Origin: Bacteroidota bacterium
GTDB lineage: Bacteria > Bacteroidota > Bacteroidia > Chitinophagales > Chitinophagaceae
Length of the DNA stretch: 52,136 bases
Assembly: GCA_026391125.1 (NCBI GenBank)
Contig: JAPLEO010000103.1
Location: 1 to 52,136, forward strand
Direction of reading: 5' to 3'
The notes under the pieces were generated by a model. It did not search any database and was not told the DNA's origin. It saw only the letters and a program-made list of their open reading frames with translations. Below are positions 1-8,624 of the stretch, in pieces. Position 1 is the first letter of the stretch. Each line of letters starts with the position of its first letter. The position numbers and the translations under genes were made by a program.

Positions 1-1020
1 AATATCACAGTTGAATTAACTGCTGCAATTAATATTGAAAAGCGTTTATACACTAGCTATAACCACACCGCAACCCACTTAATGCACGCAGCTTTGCGCC
101 AAGTATTGGGGAAGCATGTGGCTCAAAAGGGCTCGTTAGTAAATCCCGAAAATCTTCGTTTCGATTTTTCTCATTTTGCACGAGTAACCGACGAGGAAAT
201 TCGTGAAGTTGAGATCATCGTAAATAATAAGATCAGAGAAAATATCCCAGTTGTTATCACAGAAATGCCAAAAGAAGAAGCGTTGAAATTAGGTGCGATG
301 GCTTTGTTCGGAGAAAAATATGGCAATACGGTTCGTGTTGTGGTAGCTGATCCGAATTTCTCTGTAGAACTTTGCGGCGGAACTCACGTGATTCATACGG
401 GTATGATCGGTGTATTTAAAATCCTTTCTGAATCTGCTGTAGCAGCTGGTGTGAGAAGAATTGAAGGGATCACAGGAAGTACTGCCTTTCATTATTTACA
501 CGAACAATTTGCGGGCCTTCGAGAAATGGGAAATCTTTTAAAATCAAAAGATCCATTGAAAGCATTGGAGAAAATAATTCAGGAAAAACAAGAACTAGAA
601 AAGAAATTAGAATCATTAGAAGCAAAACAATTGCTAGTTATAAAAAACAGCTTATTGGGCGAGCGTGTTCCTTTCCCTTTTGCAAATGGAGACGCTTTCT
701 TTATTGGCAAGCAAGTGGAAGTGAGCAATGCTGATCAATTAAAAAAATTAGCTTTCGACCTTCGACCTGATCTAGGCGACAATTATCTGATCACCCTAGT
801 AGCTAATATCGGCGGCAAAGCTGCAGTCTGCATTTTAATGTCGGATAGTGTGCAAGAAGTAAAAGGATTAGAAGCTCCAAAAATGATCAAAGAAATCATC
901 ACCCCACTCATCAAAGGTGGTGGAGGCGGACAAAAAACTTTGGCAACAGCAGGGGGCCAGGACGCAAGTAATTTGCCGGAAGTCATCGCTCAAATTAGGA
1001 ATTTGCTGCAGGCAAATTAA
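1..1020 (+). CDS. alaS: Alanine--tRNA ligase, C-terminal part (5' end outside window)
   Basis: The reading frame is open from base 1, so this is the 3' part of a longer gene; about 339 residues are visible. The fragment covers the editing domain and the C-Ala domain. The editing/zinc site is complete: HTATH at fragment residues 22-26 and CGGTH at 125-129, the paired HxxxH and CxxxH motifs of AlaRS that hydrolyse mischarged Ser/Gly-tRNA(Ala). A coiled segment rich in K/E/L follows around residues 175-215. A glycine-rich KGGGGGQ stretch near the end is typical of the DHHA1/C-Ala domain. The aminoacylation domain lies upstream of the window. The stop codon is directly followed by a purine-rich repeat and then a strong terminator. 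Identification is secure. Confidence 0.97.
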   Translation, partial: NITVELTAAINIEKRLYTSYNHTATHLMHAALRQVLGKHVAQKGSLVNPENLRFDFSHFARVTDEEIREVEIIVNNKIRENIPVVITEMPKEEALKLGAMALFGEKYGNTVRVVVADPNFSVELCGGTHVIHTGMIGVFKILSESAVAAGVRRIEGITGSTAFHYLHEQFAGLREMGNLLKSKDPLKALEKIIQEKQELEKKLESLEAKQLLVIKNSLLGERVPFPFANGDAFFIGKQVEVSNADQLKKLAFDLRPDLGDNYLITLVANIGGKAAVCILMSDSVQEVKGLEAPKMIKEIITPLIKGGGGGQKTLATAGGQDASNLPEVIAQIRNLLQAN

Positions 1021-1216
1021 GTGAAGAGATAAAAGATAAAAGTGAAGAGTGTACAATCTGTCGTATAATGAGAATGTTTTAACCCTAGGCTGCGCCTAGG
1101 GTTTTCTTTTAGCTGGGTTGCAACTCTTAACTTAGAACCTTCACTCTTATCTTTTATCTCTTCACTTCTTCTTCCTCCTCTCTTCACTCTTATCTTTTAT
1201 CTCTTCACTTCTTCTT
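1020..1216. repeat. Purine/pyrimidine-rich repeats around the alaS terminator
   Basis: Just after the alaS stop, a purine-rich stretch built from GTGAAGAG and ATAAAAGATAAAAG runs to about 1051. The complementary pyrimidine form CTTATCTTTTATCTCTTCAC occurs twice downstream, within 33-nt direct copies at 1141-1173 and 1184-1216, offset by 43 bp. The first copy and the two later ones are inverted relative to each other and flank the alaS terminator hairpin. No ORF of note covers the tract. It resembles in composition the CTCACTT heptamer array at 5191-5246. Function is unknown; slippage-prone simple sequence is the plain reading. Confidence 0.8.
1081..1110 (+). terminator. Rho-independent terminator of alaS
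   Basis: AACCCTAGGC (1081-1090) pairs perfectly with GCCTAGGGTT (1094-1103) across a 3-nt loop and is followed by a T-rich run to 1110. It lies 60 bp after the alaS stop. Confidence 0.85.
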
Positions 1217-1280
1217 CTTTATCTATTATCTATTAACGTAGATTAACCTTACATCAACCTTAATTAATATTCCCTGCCTG

Positions 1281-1288
1281 TACATTTG
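1281..1288 (+). promoter_or_regulatory. -7 box of the PDZ-protein gene
   Basis: TACATTTG is an exact match to the Bacteroidota -7 consensus TAnnTTTG, 28 bp before the ATG at 1317. I see no clear TTTG -33 element at the expected distance. Confidence 0.45.
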
Positions 1289-1316
1289 GTTATTCGAAAT
1301 TTAAAAAAATAATCAA

Positions 1317-2279
1317 ATGAATACGAAACAGTTTAGCATGCTTTTATTGGCTGCATCATTGAGTACTGCCGTTCTTGCCCAAAAAGAGGAGAAGAAGATC
1401 ATCATTAATGATGGCAAAAAATCCGAAACCCTGAATGTACAGGTAGACGGCGATAAGGTTACCATCAACGGAATTCCTGCCGACAAATGGAAGGATGATG
1501 ACTTAGAAAAATTGAACCACAAGAAAATTAAAGTACAGGTTCATGGCAAAAACGGAATGGAATTTAGCATGCCCGATTTTGAAGTGGAGACTGAAGTGAA
1601 AATGGGTAATGGCGCTTTTCTAGGCGTTATGACTGAAAAAGCTGACAAGGGTGCAAAAGTTACAGAAGTTACCAAAGAAAGTGCCGCAGCTAAAGCAGGC
1701 CTGCAAAACAATGATATCATTACCAAGGTAAATGAAACTAAAATTGAAACTAGCACCGATCTGGTGAATGCCATTCATAGCTTCAAGCCTGACACAAAAG
1801 TTGCGATCACTTATTTACGCGATGGGAAAGAAAAAACAGCATCTGCAGTTTTAGGAAAAAGAAAAGAAACAGATATAAAGTCTTTCAAAATGAACGGTGG
1901 TGATTTTAATTTTCATATGCCTAACATGCGTGAATTTGAAAAGTCTTTTCCTTTTGAATATCATAATAATAATGGTAACAATAATAGTGGTGGCAAACCT
2001 AAATTAGGGATTGAAATTCAAGATCTAGAAGAGGGAAATGGTGTTAAAGTAACCGATGTTGATGAAGATATGGCAGCAGGTAAATCTGGATTAAAAGAAG
2101 ATGATATTATTACCGAAATAAATGGGAAAGAGGTGAAGTCGGTCGATGACCTGAAAACCAAACTAAAAGAACTAAAAGAAGGTGAATCTTTCAAAATGGG
2201 TGTTAAAAGAAACGGAAAGGCTCAGACCATCGATATCAAGTATCCTAAAAGATTAAAGACAGCAAATTTACAGCCCTAA
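1317..2279 (+). CDS. Secreted protein with two PDZ domains
   Basis: A 320-residue protein with an N-terminal signal peptide (hydrophobic residues 7-20, cleavage likely after VLA-Q). Two PDZ domains are visible, roughly residues 99-180 (GAFLGVM ... AAAKAGLQNNDIITKVN) and 226-312 (KPKLGIEIQ ... AGKSGLKEDDIITEING). The linker around 215-225 is Asn/Gly-rich. PDZ pairs of this kind occur in DegP/HtrA proteases, but no trypsin-like protease domain is present, so this is a stand-alone periplasmic or surface binding protein, not a protease. It is followed by its own terminator and reads as a single-gene unit. Binding partner unknown. Confidence 0.85.
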   Translation: MNTKQFSMLLLAASLSTAVLAQKEEKKIIINDGKKSETLNVQVDGDKVTINGIPADKWKDDDLEKLNHKKIKVQVHGKNGMEFSMPDFEVETEVKMGNGAFLGVMTEKADKGAKVTEVTKESAAAKAGLQNNDIITKVNETKIETSTDLVNAIHSFKPDTKVAITYLRDGKEKTASAVLGKRKETDIKSFKMNGGDFNFHMPNMREFEKSFPFEYHNNNGNNNSGGKPKLGIEIQDLEEGNGVKVTDVDEDMAAGKSGLKEDDIITEINGKEVKSVDDLKTKLKELKEGESFKMGVKRNGKAQTIDIKYPKRLKTANLQP

Positions 2280-2307
2280 CAAGTTAAATAATTTTCTCAT
2301 GTTTTGT

Positions 2308-2338
2308 AAACCACGCTATTCTTGGCGTGGTTTTTTTA
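2308..2338 (+). terminator. Terminator after the PDZ-protein gene
   Basis: AAACCACGC (2308-2316) pairs with GCGTGGTTT (2325-2333) over an 8-nt loop, followed by a run of T. Confidence 0.85.
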
Positions 2339-2389
2339 TAAATAAACCATAAATCCACTTTGGTCACACAGCTTCTCGTGTGAGAAAGC

Positions 2390-2397
2390 TATTTTTG
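2390..2397 (+). promoter_or_regulatory. -7 box decides the gatB start
   Basis: TATTTTTG matches TAnnTTTG and sits 6 bp before ATG 2404. It lies downstream of the alternative in-frame GTG at 2380, so a transcript from this promoter could only use ATG 2404 and would have almost no leader. Confidence 0.5.
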
Positions 2398-2403
2398 CAG
2401 CCT

Positions 2404-3855
2404 ATGTCATGGAGCGAAAAATATGAAGTTGTAATAGGGTTAGAAGTGCATGCACAACTGGCAACTAACAGTAAACTATTCTGTGGAGATAGTACCGCTT
2501 TTGGTGCGGAGCCAAATACCCATATTAGTCCGATTACTTTGGGCCACCCAGGCACCCTTCCAAAAACCAATAAGAAAGCGGTGAATTATGCCATCAGAAT
2601 GGGGTTAGCCTGTTCCTGTGAAATCGAAAAAGACAATTATTTTGCTCGAAAAAACTATTTCTATCCTGATCTTCCAAAAGGTTATCAGATCTCTCAACAT
2701 ACCACTCCCATCTGTAAGGGTGGTTTGGTTCGAATTAAAACAGACGAAGGCTCCTATAGAAATGTGCAACTGAATCGCATTCATTTAGAAGAGGACGCAG
2801 GTAAAAGTATACACGATCTAGATGATCAATTTACTTGTATTGATTTAAACAGAGCTGGAACCCCGCTGATTGAGATAGTAACAGAACCAGATATTTTTTC
2901 TGCAGAAGAAGCCTATCAATATGTCACAGAAATTAGAAAGCTGGTAAGATGGTTAGGGATCTGTGATGGTAATATGGAAGAAGGCAGTTTACGTTGTGAT
3001 GCAAACGTTTCATTGAAACCAAAAGGCAGTGCCGTGTTAGGTACACGTGTGGAAGTAAAAAATTTGAACTCAATCAGAAATGTAAAAAAAGCAATTGAGT
3101 TTGAAGTTGAAAGATTGGCTATCATATTAGATGAAGGAAAAAAAGTACAACAACAGACTCGGAGCTTTGATGCTTCGAACGATACCACATTTGCAATTCG
3201 CGATAAAGAAGAGGCAAATGATTATCGCTATTTCCCAGATCCAGACCTAGCCCCTTTTCATTTAACAGATTCATTTATTCAAGGCATTGCTGCAGAGCTT
3301 CCTGTGCTGCCAAATGTTTTGCAACATAAGTATGAAAAAGAATTGGGCTTGAGTTTGTACGATGCACACCAATTATCAGAGGAACTGGCAACTGCTCATT
3401 ATTTCGAAGCCGTGATACAGCATACCAAAAATTATAAAGCCGTTGCCAATTGGATCCTTGGACCGATTAGACAGTGGTTGCACGAACACCATAGCAGCAT
3501 TGATCAATTGAAACTGACTCCAGAAAAATTTGCTGATTTACTGAATCTGGTTGATGAAGGAAAAGTAAATTTCTCGATCGCATCTTCTAAAATTTTACCA
3601 GCATTAATTGAAGATGGCAATCAAAGCGCCTTATCAATTGCAGAATCTATGAACTTGATTCAGGTAAGCGATAGCAATGAGCTCGAAAAATGGATCGAAG
3701 AAGTAATTGCCAAGATGCCCGATAAAGTAGCTGAATATAAAAAAGGCAAAAAAGGATTGATTGGATTATTTGTAGGTGAGGTTAAAAAATTAAGTAAAGG
3801 GAAAGCCGATCCGAAAGTTGTTACAAGCCTTCTAGAACAAGCATTACAAAAATAA
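2404..3855 (+). CDS. gatB: Asp-tRNA(Asn)/Glu-tRNA(Gln) amidotransferase subunit B
   Basis: Subunit B of the GatCAB complex, which converts misacylated Glu-tRNA(Gln) and Asp-tRNA(Asn) to the amidated forms in the cytoplasm. The protein opens with the family hallmark YEVVIGLEVHAQL, then LFCGD and the HPGTLP motif, the catalytic-cradle sequence GSLRCDANVS, and the C-terminal YqeY-like tail (KGLIGLFVGEVKK ... DPKVV). From ATG 2404 it is 483 residues, the normal length for GatB. An in-frame GTG at 2380 would add eight residues, but a -7 promoter box lies between the two. gatA and gatC are not in the window. Confidence 0.97.
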   Translation: MSWSEKYEVVIGLEVHAQLATNSKLFCGDSTAFGAEPNTHISPITLGHPGTLPKTNKKAVNYAIRMGLACSCEIEKDNYFARKNYFYPDLPKGYQISQHTTPICKGGLVRIKTDEGSYRNVQLNRIHLEEDAGKSIHDLDDQFTCIDLNRAGTPLIEIVTEPDIFSAEEAYQYVTEIRKLVRWLGICDGNMEEGSLRCDANVSLKPKGSAVLGTRVEVKNLNSIRNVKKAIEFEVERLAIILDEGKKVQQQTRSFDASNDTTFAIRDKEEANDYRYFPDPDLAPFHLTDSFIQGIAAELPVLPNVLQHKYEKELGLSLYDAHQLSEELATAHYFEAVIQHTKNYKAVANWILGPIRQWLHEHHSSIDQLKLTPEKFADLLNLVDEGKVNFSIASSKILPALIEDGNQSALSIAESMNLIQVSDSNELEKWIEEVIAKMPDKVAEYKKGKKGLIGLFVGEVKKLSKGKADPKVVTSLLEQALQK

Positions 3856-3924
3856 AAAATAGACCCGCTAGGGCAAATCTTGATACTATGAAATGAGCCA
3901 TAACAAATTTTGATAAAACCCCAA

Positions 3925-3971
3925 AATAATTATAGGCGAATTACATGTAACTAAAATCAATAAATCGACAC
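3925..3971 (+). promoter_or_regulatory. Upstream block shared with the gene starting at 29953, with TTACATGTAA palindrome
   Basis: The 47 bp before the tlpA-like start match the 46 bp before the phosphoesterase gene at 29953 (minus strand) in 41 of 47 columns by eye, including the ATG-proximal GACAC. The block holds the perfect palindrome TTACATGTAA at 3941-3950, which is TTACAGGTAA in the other copy, so the half-sites TTAC/GTAA are kept. It probably contains a shared operator or an alternative sigma factor promoter; a GTAAC-type -35 would be possible. Regulator unknown. Confidence 0.6.
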
Positions 3972-5108
3972 ATGAAAAAAATCATTTGGCTTTGTTTATC
4001 CGCTGTAGTTTTATTTTCTTGTTCAGAAAAAAAACATGGCCCCTTTGTTGTTAGTGGCAAAATATTAAACGCACCTGAACAAAAAATTTACTTACAAGAA
4101 ATTCCTTTTGCAGGTGAACAGCCAGTTGTTCTTGATTCTGCAACACTTAAGCCATCATCCGGAAATTTCGAACTTCGTTCTCACGCAAAAGAAGAAGGAT
4201 TATACCGTTTGCAATTAGAAAAGGGCCCAGCTATTCTTGTTGTAAACGATAGTAAAGGCATCCGTCTTAAGATTGACATGAACCATTTTCGTTTATACGA
4301 AGTGGAAAGTTCACCAGCAACTAAAGCGCTCCATGAGTTGATGGAAAACTACCATGCGCAAGATTCATTGCTTTATAATGTATTTACCGAATTGGATAGT
4401 TTACAAAAACAAAAGGTTTCTGATAGTGTGTTAACTGTTCTAAGATTAAAAAGGGATAACCAAGTAAAATCAGTGAACGACTTTATCAGTGATTTTATTA
4501 AAAAGTCTCCTAGTCCGGCTGTACGCTACTATGCTATTGGACTGGCATCTAGAACCATGAAGACGGAAGATCTGAAAGCACTAGCTATATTATCTGCAGA
4601 CGCATTTAAAGAGCATGAGGGACTTGGCAAGTTAAAAGCAATGTTAACTGTACAAGCTGCAAATTCCGCAGTACCAGCATACCCTCTCTTAAATCAGCAA
4701 GCACCTGAATTTAGTATGCCAGATGTAAACGGGAAAATGGTTTCATTGAGCAGTTTTAAAGGAAAATATGTGTTGGTAGATTTCTGGGCAAGTTGGTGCG
4801 GACCATGTAGAAATGAAAATCCAAATATAATAGCTGCTTATGAAAAGTTCAAGGATAAAAACTTTACTATTCTTGGTGTTTCTTTAGATGATGGAAAAGA
4901 AGAATGGTTACAAGCCATTAAAGACGATGGATTAACCTGGACACAAATCAGTGATCTAAAAAAATGGGAAAGTAAAATTGTTCCCCAATACCAATTTGAT
5001 GGTATCCCTTTCAATGTATTAATTGATCCAACAGGAAAAATTATAGGAAGCAGCCTAAGAGGTTCTGACCTAGATAAAAAACTTACAGAGTTCTTAATCA
5101 AAAAATAA
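3972..5108 (+). CDS. TlpA-like thioredoxin-fold lipoprotein
   Basis: A 378-residue exported lipoprotein: hydrophobic signal and lipobox LFSC with Cys17 as the lipidated residue. The N-terminal half (about 25-130) resembles the DUF4369 domain common in Bacteroidota TlpA-like proteins; a helical middle region follows. The C-terminal half (about 238-378) is an AhpC/TSA-TlpA thioredoxin domain with active site WCGPC (Cys276, Cys279) and the cis-proline region GIPFNVLIDPTG. Such proteins reduce disulfides in the periplasm, but substrate and membrane partner cannot be read from sequence. It stands alone between gatB and a strong terminator. Its upstream region is shared with the gene starting at 29953. 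Confidence 0.9.
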   Translation: MKKIIWLCLSAVVLFSCSEKKHGPFVVSGKILNAPEQKIYLQEIPFAGEQPVVLDSATLKPSSGNFELRSHAKEEGLYRLQLEKGPAILVVNDSKGIRLKIDMNHFRLYEVESSPATKALHELMENYHAQDSLLYNVFTELDSLQKQKVSDSVLTVLRLKRDNQVKSVNDFISDFIKKSPSPAVRYYAIGLASRTMKTEDLKALAILSADAFKEHEGLGKLKAMLTVQAANSAVPAYPLLNQQAPEFSMPDVNGKMVSLSSFKGKYVLVDFWASWCGPCRNENPNIIAAYEKFKDKNFTILGVSLDDGKEEWLQAIKDDGLTWTQISDLKKWESKIVPQYQFDGIPFNVLIDPTGKIIGSSLRGSDLDKKLTEFLIKK

Positions 5109-5128
5109 GAAAATTTATCTATACCAAC

Positions 5129-5172
5129 AGGAAAGCCTCTGATCCCGAGTACTCAGGATCAGAGGCTTTCCT
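5129..5172. terminator. Long bidirectional terminator hairpin
   Basis: A 17-bp perfect stem (5129-5145 with 5156-5172, left arm AGGAAAGCCTCTGATCC) with a 10-nt loop lies between the tlpA-like gene and the convergent exporter gene. T-rich sequence follows on the plus side. Confidence 0.8.
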
Positions 5173-5190
5173 ATTTATAATGCATTTTTC

Positions 5191-5246
5191 CTCACTTCTC
5201 ACTTCTCACTCCTCACTCCTCACTTCTCACTCCTCACTTCTCACTT
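5191..5246. repeat. Eight tandem CTCACTY heptamers ending in a stop codon
   Basis: Eight back-to-back 7-mers, CTCACTT or CTCACTC (order T,T,C,C,T,C,T,T), run from 5191 to 5246. The last unit contains the stop codon (TCA, 5241-5243) of the minus-strand exporter gene, so on that strand the array begins inside the KKK-stop sequence and runs downstream. The array lies wholly between this stop and the bidirectional terminator. Copy number changes would lengthen the 3' UTR but leave the protein intact. Confidence 0.9.
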
Positions 5247-7544
5247 CTTCTTCGACATACTTATTATCAACACCGGCAGCAATACCAAATTTGTAAGTGT
5301 TCCCACTACCAATGTCAATGATGTTAACCAACCCAGTGCATTTGTTCCACCAAAATCACTGAAACAAAAGATAATGAATCCGGCGATCAAAACTAAAGAA
5401 GTATAAATGATACTAATTCCAGTATGTTTTATGGTTTGCACTAATGTAGCTGCAACTTGATTATTGAAATGAGGAAGTTCCTGTTTATAGTTAATGAGGA
5501 ATCGAATCGTAACATCGATCGCAATTCCAAGGGCTACGCTAAAAACCAATACTGTAGAGGGTTTCAACGAAATACCCGTCCAGCCCATCACACCTGCAGT
5601 AATGATCAAAGGCACAAGGTTTGGAATTAAAGAACAAACCAAGATCCTGAACGATTTAAACAGGTATAACATACAGAGGGTGATTAAAAGGAAGGCCCAA
5701 AAAATACTTTCCTTTAGCCCTTTGATGATAAATGAAGTGCCTTCTAAAAACGTAACGCTGCTTCCGGTAAATATTACTTTGTATTTAGTGCTATCGAAAA
5801 TTTGTGCCGATTTTTCCTCTAGATCAGCAATCAATATCGGCAATTTTAAACTACCAATATCTTTCATATTCACGCTTATTCTTGTTGCTTGTTGATTGGA
5901 ATCTACAAACTGACTCACGAGTTTCATAAAATCAGATTTACCCTTTTCCTTCGAGCGCATAGCAGAAGATAATGAAGCGGGTATCTCTAATGGCAATACA
6001 TAGCTTGCACTATCTCCACCATAAAATCCTTGATTCGCAAATTTCAAGGCTTCCACAATACTTAACGGGCGGGCCACTTCCGATTTTGTAACTACATAGT
6101 TGCTAAATTCTTCAATATCGAGCATCGTTTCCATCTTCAATGCTGCTCTTGGCTTTTTTGCATCTACCACAATTTCCAATGGCATTAAACCATTGAATTG
6201 TGCTTCAAACCATTTTAGATCGGTATATAATTTATCTTTTTTAGGAAGATCATCAACAACAAATCCTTCACTTTTGATTTTTGTAATGCCAATGATTGCA
6301 ACGATTGTTACAATAGCAGTAATGGCATATACCCATTTAGCATGATGAAAAGTCCACTTTTCAATTTTCACTAAAACGTATTCCAAATATTTATTGTCGA
6401 GATATTTTATATGTTTAGGCTTAGGTGCTGGCAAATAACTAAGCACGGCAGGAATAAATAATAAGGAGATCAAAAATAAGGCCATGATATTGATTCCTGC
6501 AACTACTCCAAACTCTTTTAAGATCGCACTTTTGGTAAACGCAAACACCGCAAATCCAATGGCAGCAGCTATATTACAGAATAGTGTTACAATACCCATT
6601 CTACCAACCATGGTAACTAAGGCTTTGTCTTTGTCTGGAATTTCTTTATAGGTAGTATGGTATTTATTTAGAAAGTATATACAATTCGGAATCCCGATCA
6701 CCACCACCAAGATAGGAATCAAAGCAGTTAATAATGTGATCTCGTAACCACATAAAACGATGGTACCCAAACTCCAAACCACCCCCATCCCAACTACCAA
6801 TAAACTCATGATCACTGAACTGATTGATCGGAAGAAAAGGAAAAGTGTAAGTGCAGAGAGTAAGAAAGATGCCAATAAAAATTTATTCATCTCATCCTTG
6901 ATTCTATTGGCCATGACTGTGCGTATAAATGGCATTCCGCTTTTATACACTTCAATGTGTTCAGCATTTTCAAAAGCAGTAACTTCTTTTACGATATCAT
7001 TGATTAATCTAGTACGACTCTTACTATTAATAGTGTCTTTATTAATACTGATTCCCATCAAATAGGAATTTGTATTTGGATTATACAACAGGGTCCTATA
7101 AAAAGGAAGTTCTTCAAACTTGGCTTTTGCACTATCTAACTCAGATTGATTAGTATAAGGAGCGTGAAACAATTTAATCGGACCAAACTTACCTGTTACT
7201 GAATCGTTACCCAAAGAAACCACTTCAGGGATACTTAAAGTACCGATCACACCCGGAATGGCTTTTAATTTATGATGTAGTTCCGCGAATGCGTTGAAAA
7301 AGTCTTTCTTAAAAAACTGGTCAGCCTGTACCCCAACCACCATGGTATTACCATCAGCTCCAAACCTTTTTGTAAACTCCCTAAATTGAATAAACTTTGG
7401 GTTGTCAGTTGGAACCGCCTTCGTAAAATCATAACTAAGCTTGATTTTAGATGCATAAAACCCCATTACTGCAGTTGTAACCAATAAAAACAATAATGCT
7501 GCTAACCGATTCTTTAAAATGTATTTACCCAAACTATACCACAT
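5241..7544 (-). CDS. RND/MMPL-family exporter
   Basis: A 767-residue inner membrane protein with the RND-superfamily layout of two repeats, each one TM helix, a large periplasmic loop and a five-helix bundle. TM1 is at about 10-30; the first loop spans about 31-215, the first bundle about 217-370 (sterol-sensing-like), TM7 about 405-425, the second loop about 430-620 and the second bundle about 625-765. The N terminus SYDFTKAVPTDNPKFIQFREF is typical of the predicted-exporter group (COG1033) that includes lipid and hopanoid transporters such as HpnN. No membrane fusion protein or TolC is adjacent, in keeping with that group. Substrate unknown. It is divergent from the permease at 7602, and the 57-bp gap must hold both promoters. 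Confidence 0.88.
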   Translation of the reverse strand: MWYSLGKYILKNRLAALLFLLVTTAVMGFYASKIKLSYDFTKAVPTDNPKFIQFREFTKRFGADGNTMVVGVQADQFFKKDFFNAFAELHHKLKAIPGVIGTLSIPEVVSLGNDSVTGKFGPIKLFHAPYTNQSELDSAKAKFEELPFYRTLLYNPNTNSYLMGISINKDTINSKSRTRLINDIVKEVTAFENAEHIEVYKSGMPFIRTVMANRIKDEMNKFLLASFLLSALTLFLFFRSISSVIMSLLVVGMGVVWSLGTIVLCGYEITLLTALIPILVVVIGIPNCIYFLNKYHTTYKEIPDKDKALVTMVGRMGIVTLFCNIAAAIGFAVFAFTKSAILKEFGVVAGINIMALFLISLLFIPAVLSYLPAPKPKHIKYLDNKYLEYVLVKIEKWTFHHAKWVYAITAIVTIVAIIGITKIKSEGFVVDDLPKKDKLYTDLKWFEAQFNGLMPLEIVVDAKKPRAALKMETMLDIEEFSNYVVTKSEVARPLSIVEALKFANQGFYGGDSASYVLPLEIPASLSSAMRSKEKGKSDFMKLVSQFVDSNQQATRISVNMKDIGSLKLPILIADLEEKSAQIFDSTKYKVIFTGSSVTFLEGTSFIIKGLKESIFWAFLLITLCMLYLFKSFRILVCSLIPNLVPLIITAGVMGWTGISLKPSTVLVFSVALGIAIDVTIRFLINYKQELPHFNNQVAATLVQTIKHTGISIIYTSLVLIAGFIIFCFSDFGGTNALGWLTSLTLVVGTLTNLVLLPVLIISMSKKK

Positions 7545-7601
7545 ACGCTAAATAATTGAACGCAAAGAAACGGATATTTCTTTGTTTTAGTATCTTGCCT
7601 T

Positions 7602-8624
7602 ATGGCTAAAATAGACAACCAACATATTAGACAAGTTAGTTTTTACATTTTATTGGTTTTTCTAGGTGTTTTTTTATTCCTTCAATTCACTAGTTTTTTA
7701 CCGGCACTGTTAGGGGCAATTACCTTTTACATTTTGCTCCGTTCGCCCATGCATAAATTAGTATATCAAAAGAAATGGTCAAAATCTCTTGCGGCTAGCA
7801 TCATTTTACTACTTTCTTTCATCATTATTTTGTTACCTGTTGGATTATTCATTAATATGTTATCTTCTAAACTGAATTATGTAATTAATAATTCAACGCA
7901 GGTGATTGAAAAAATTCACAGTGCAATCACCACACAAGAAGAACACTATAAAATTGTGGTTTTAAGTGATGAGAATATTAAAAAGGTTAGTGCCTCATTA
8001 GCAAATATTCTTCCCGATATTTTAGGAGCTACTTTGAGTTCCATTTCAACGGTACTTATGATGTACCTGATTCTTTATTTCATGTTAATTGGTAGTAAAG
8101 AAATGGAATTCTGGCTGGAAGAAAACATTCCCATGAAAAACAAGAATGTGGATTTGATGGGAACCGAATTAAAGAAATTGGTGATTAGTAACGCAGTTGG
8201 TATTCCGCTTACTGCAATTGTTCAGGGCTTAGTTGCTTCACTTGGATATTGGATTGCGGGGATTCCAGATATTGGCTTTTGGTTTGTTTTTACCTGTATC
8301 TCTTCGATGGTTCCTTTAGTTGGCTCAGGACTAGCTTACGTTCCAATTTGTATTCTCTTGTATACTTCTGGCCATACTACAGCTGCCATCTTATTAATGC
8401 TTTACTGTTTAATTGTGGTAGGAGTGTCTGATAATGTTTTCCGCTTTGCCTTACAGAAAAAGTTAGGGGATATTCATCCACTCGTTACCATTTTTGGTGT
8501 GATAGTTGGACTAAAACTTTTTGGATTTATTGGCTTGATCTTTGGCCCAATTTTGATTGCCTTATTTATTTTATTGATTCGTATTTATTTGAACGAATTC
8601 AGTAACGATACTAAGACGCAATAA
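7602..8624 (+). CDS. AI-2E/PerM-family transporter
   Basis: A 340-residue polytopic membrane protein of the AI-2 exporter (PerM/YdiK) family. There are two helices near the N terminus (about 12-50), one at about 60-82, a soluble stretch of about 90-145, then five more helices. Family signatures are the SNAVGIPLTAIVQGLVA segment, GFWFVFTCISSMVPLVGSGLAYVP, and the C-terminal PLVTIFGVIVGLKLFGFIGLIFGPIL. In this family some members export autoinducer-2 and others act as Na+/H+ antiporters, so the substrate is not assignable. No lux genes are nearby. The stop TAA is directly followed by the TTA of the convergent gene, with no room for a terminator. Confidence 0.9.
   Translation: MAKIDNQHIRQVSFYILLVFLGVFLFLQFTSFLPALLGAITFYILLRSPMHKLVYQKKWSKSLAASIILLLSFIIILLPVGLFINMLSSKLNYVINNSTQVIEKIHSAITTQEEHYKIVVLSDENIKKVSASLANILPDILGATLSSISTVLMMYLILYFMLIGSKEMEFWLEENIPMKNKNVDLMGTELKKLVISNAVGIPLTAIVQGLVASLGYWIAGIPDIGFWFVFTCISSMVPLVGSGLAYVPICILLYTSGHTTAAILLMLYCLIVVGVSDNVFRFALQKKLGDIHPLVTIFGVIVGLKLFGFIGLIFGPILIALFILLIRIYLNEFSNDTKTQ

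Noticed and set aside
783..1056. Minus-strand ORFs inside alaS and similar long opposite-strand frames across the window
   Set aside because: They mirror the codons of real genes, lack promoters and encode no recognisable domains.
2380..2403. GTG start at 2380 for gatB
   Set aside because: A -7 box lies between it and ATG 2404, and GatB proteins begin close to the YEVVIGLE motif.
5191..5246. CRISPR-like repeat array
   Set aside because: Units are 7 bp with no spacers and no cas genes; it is a simple tandem repeat.
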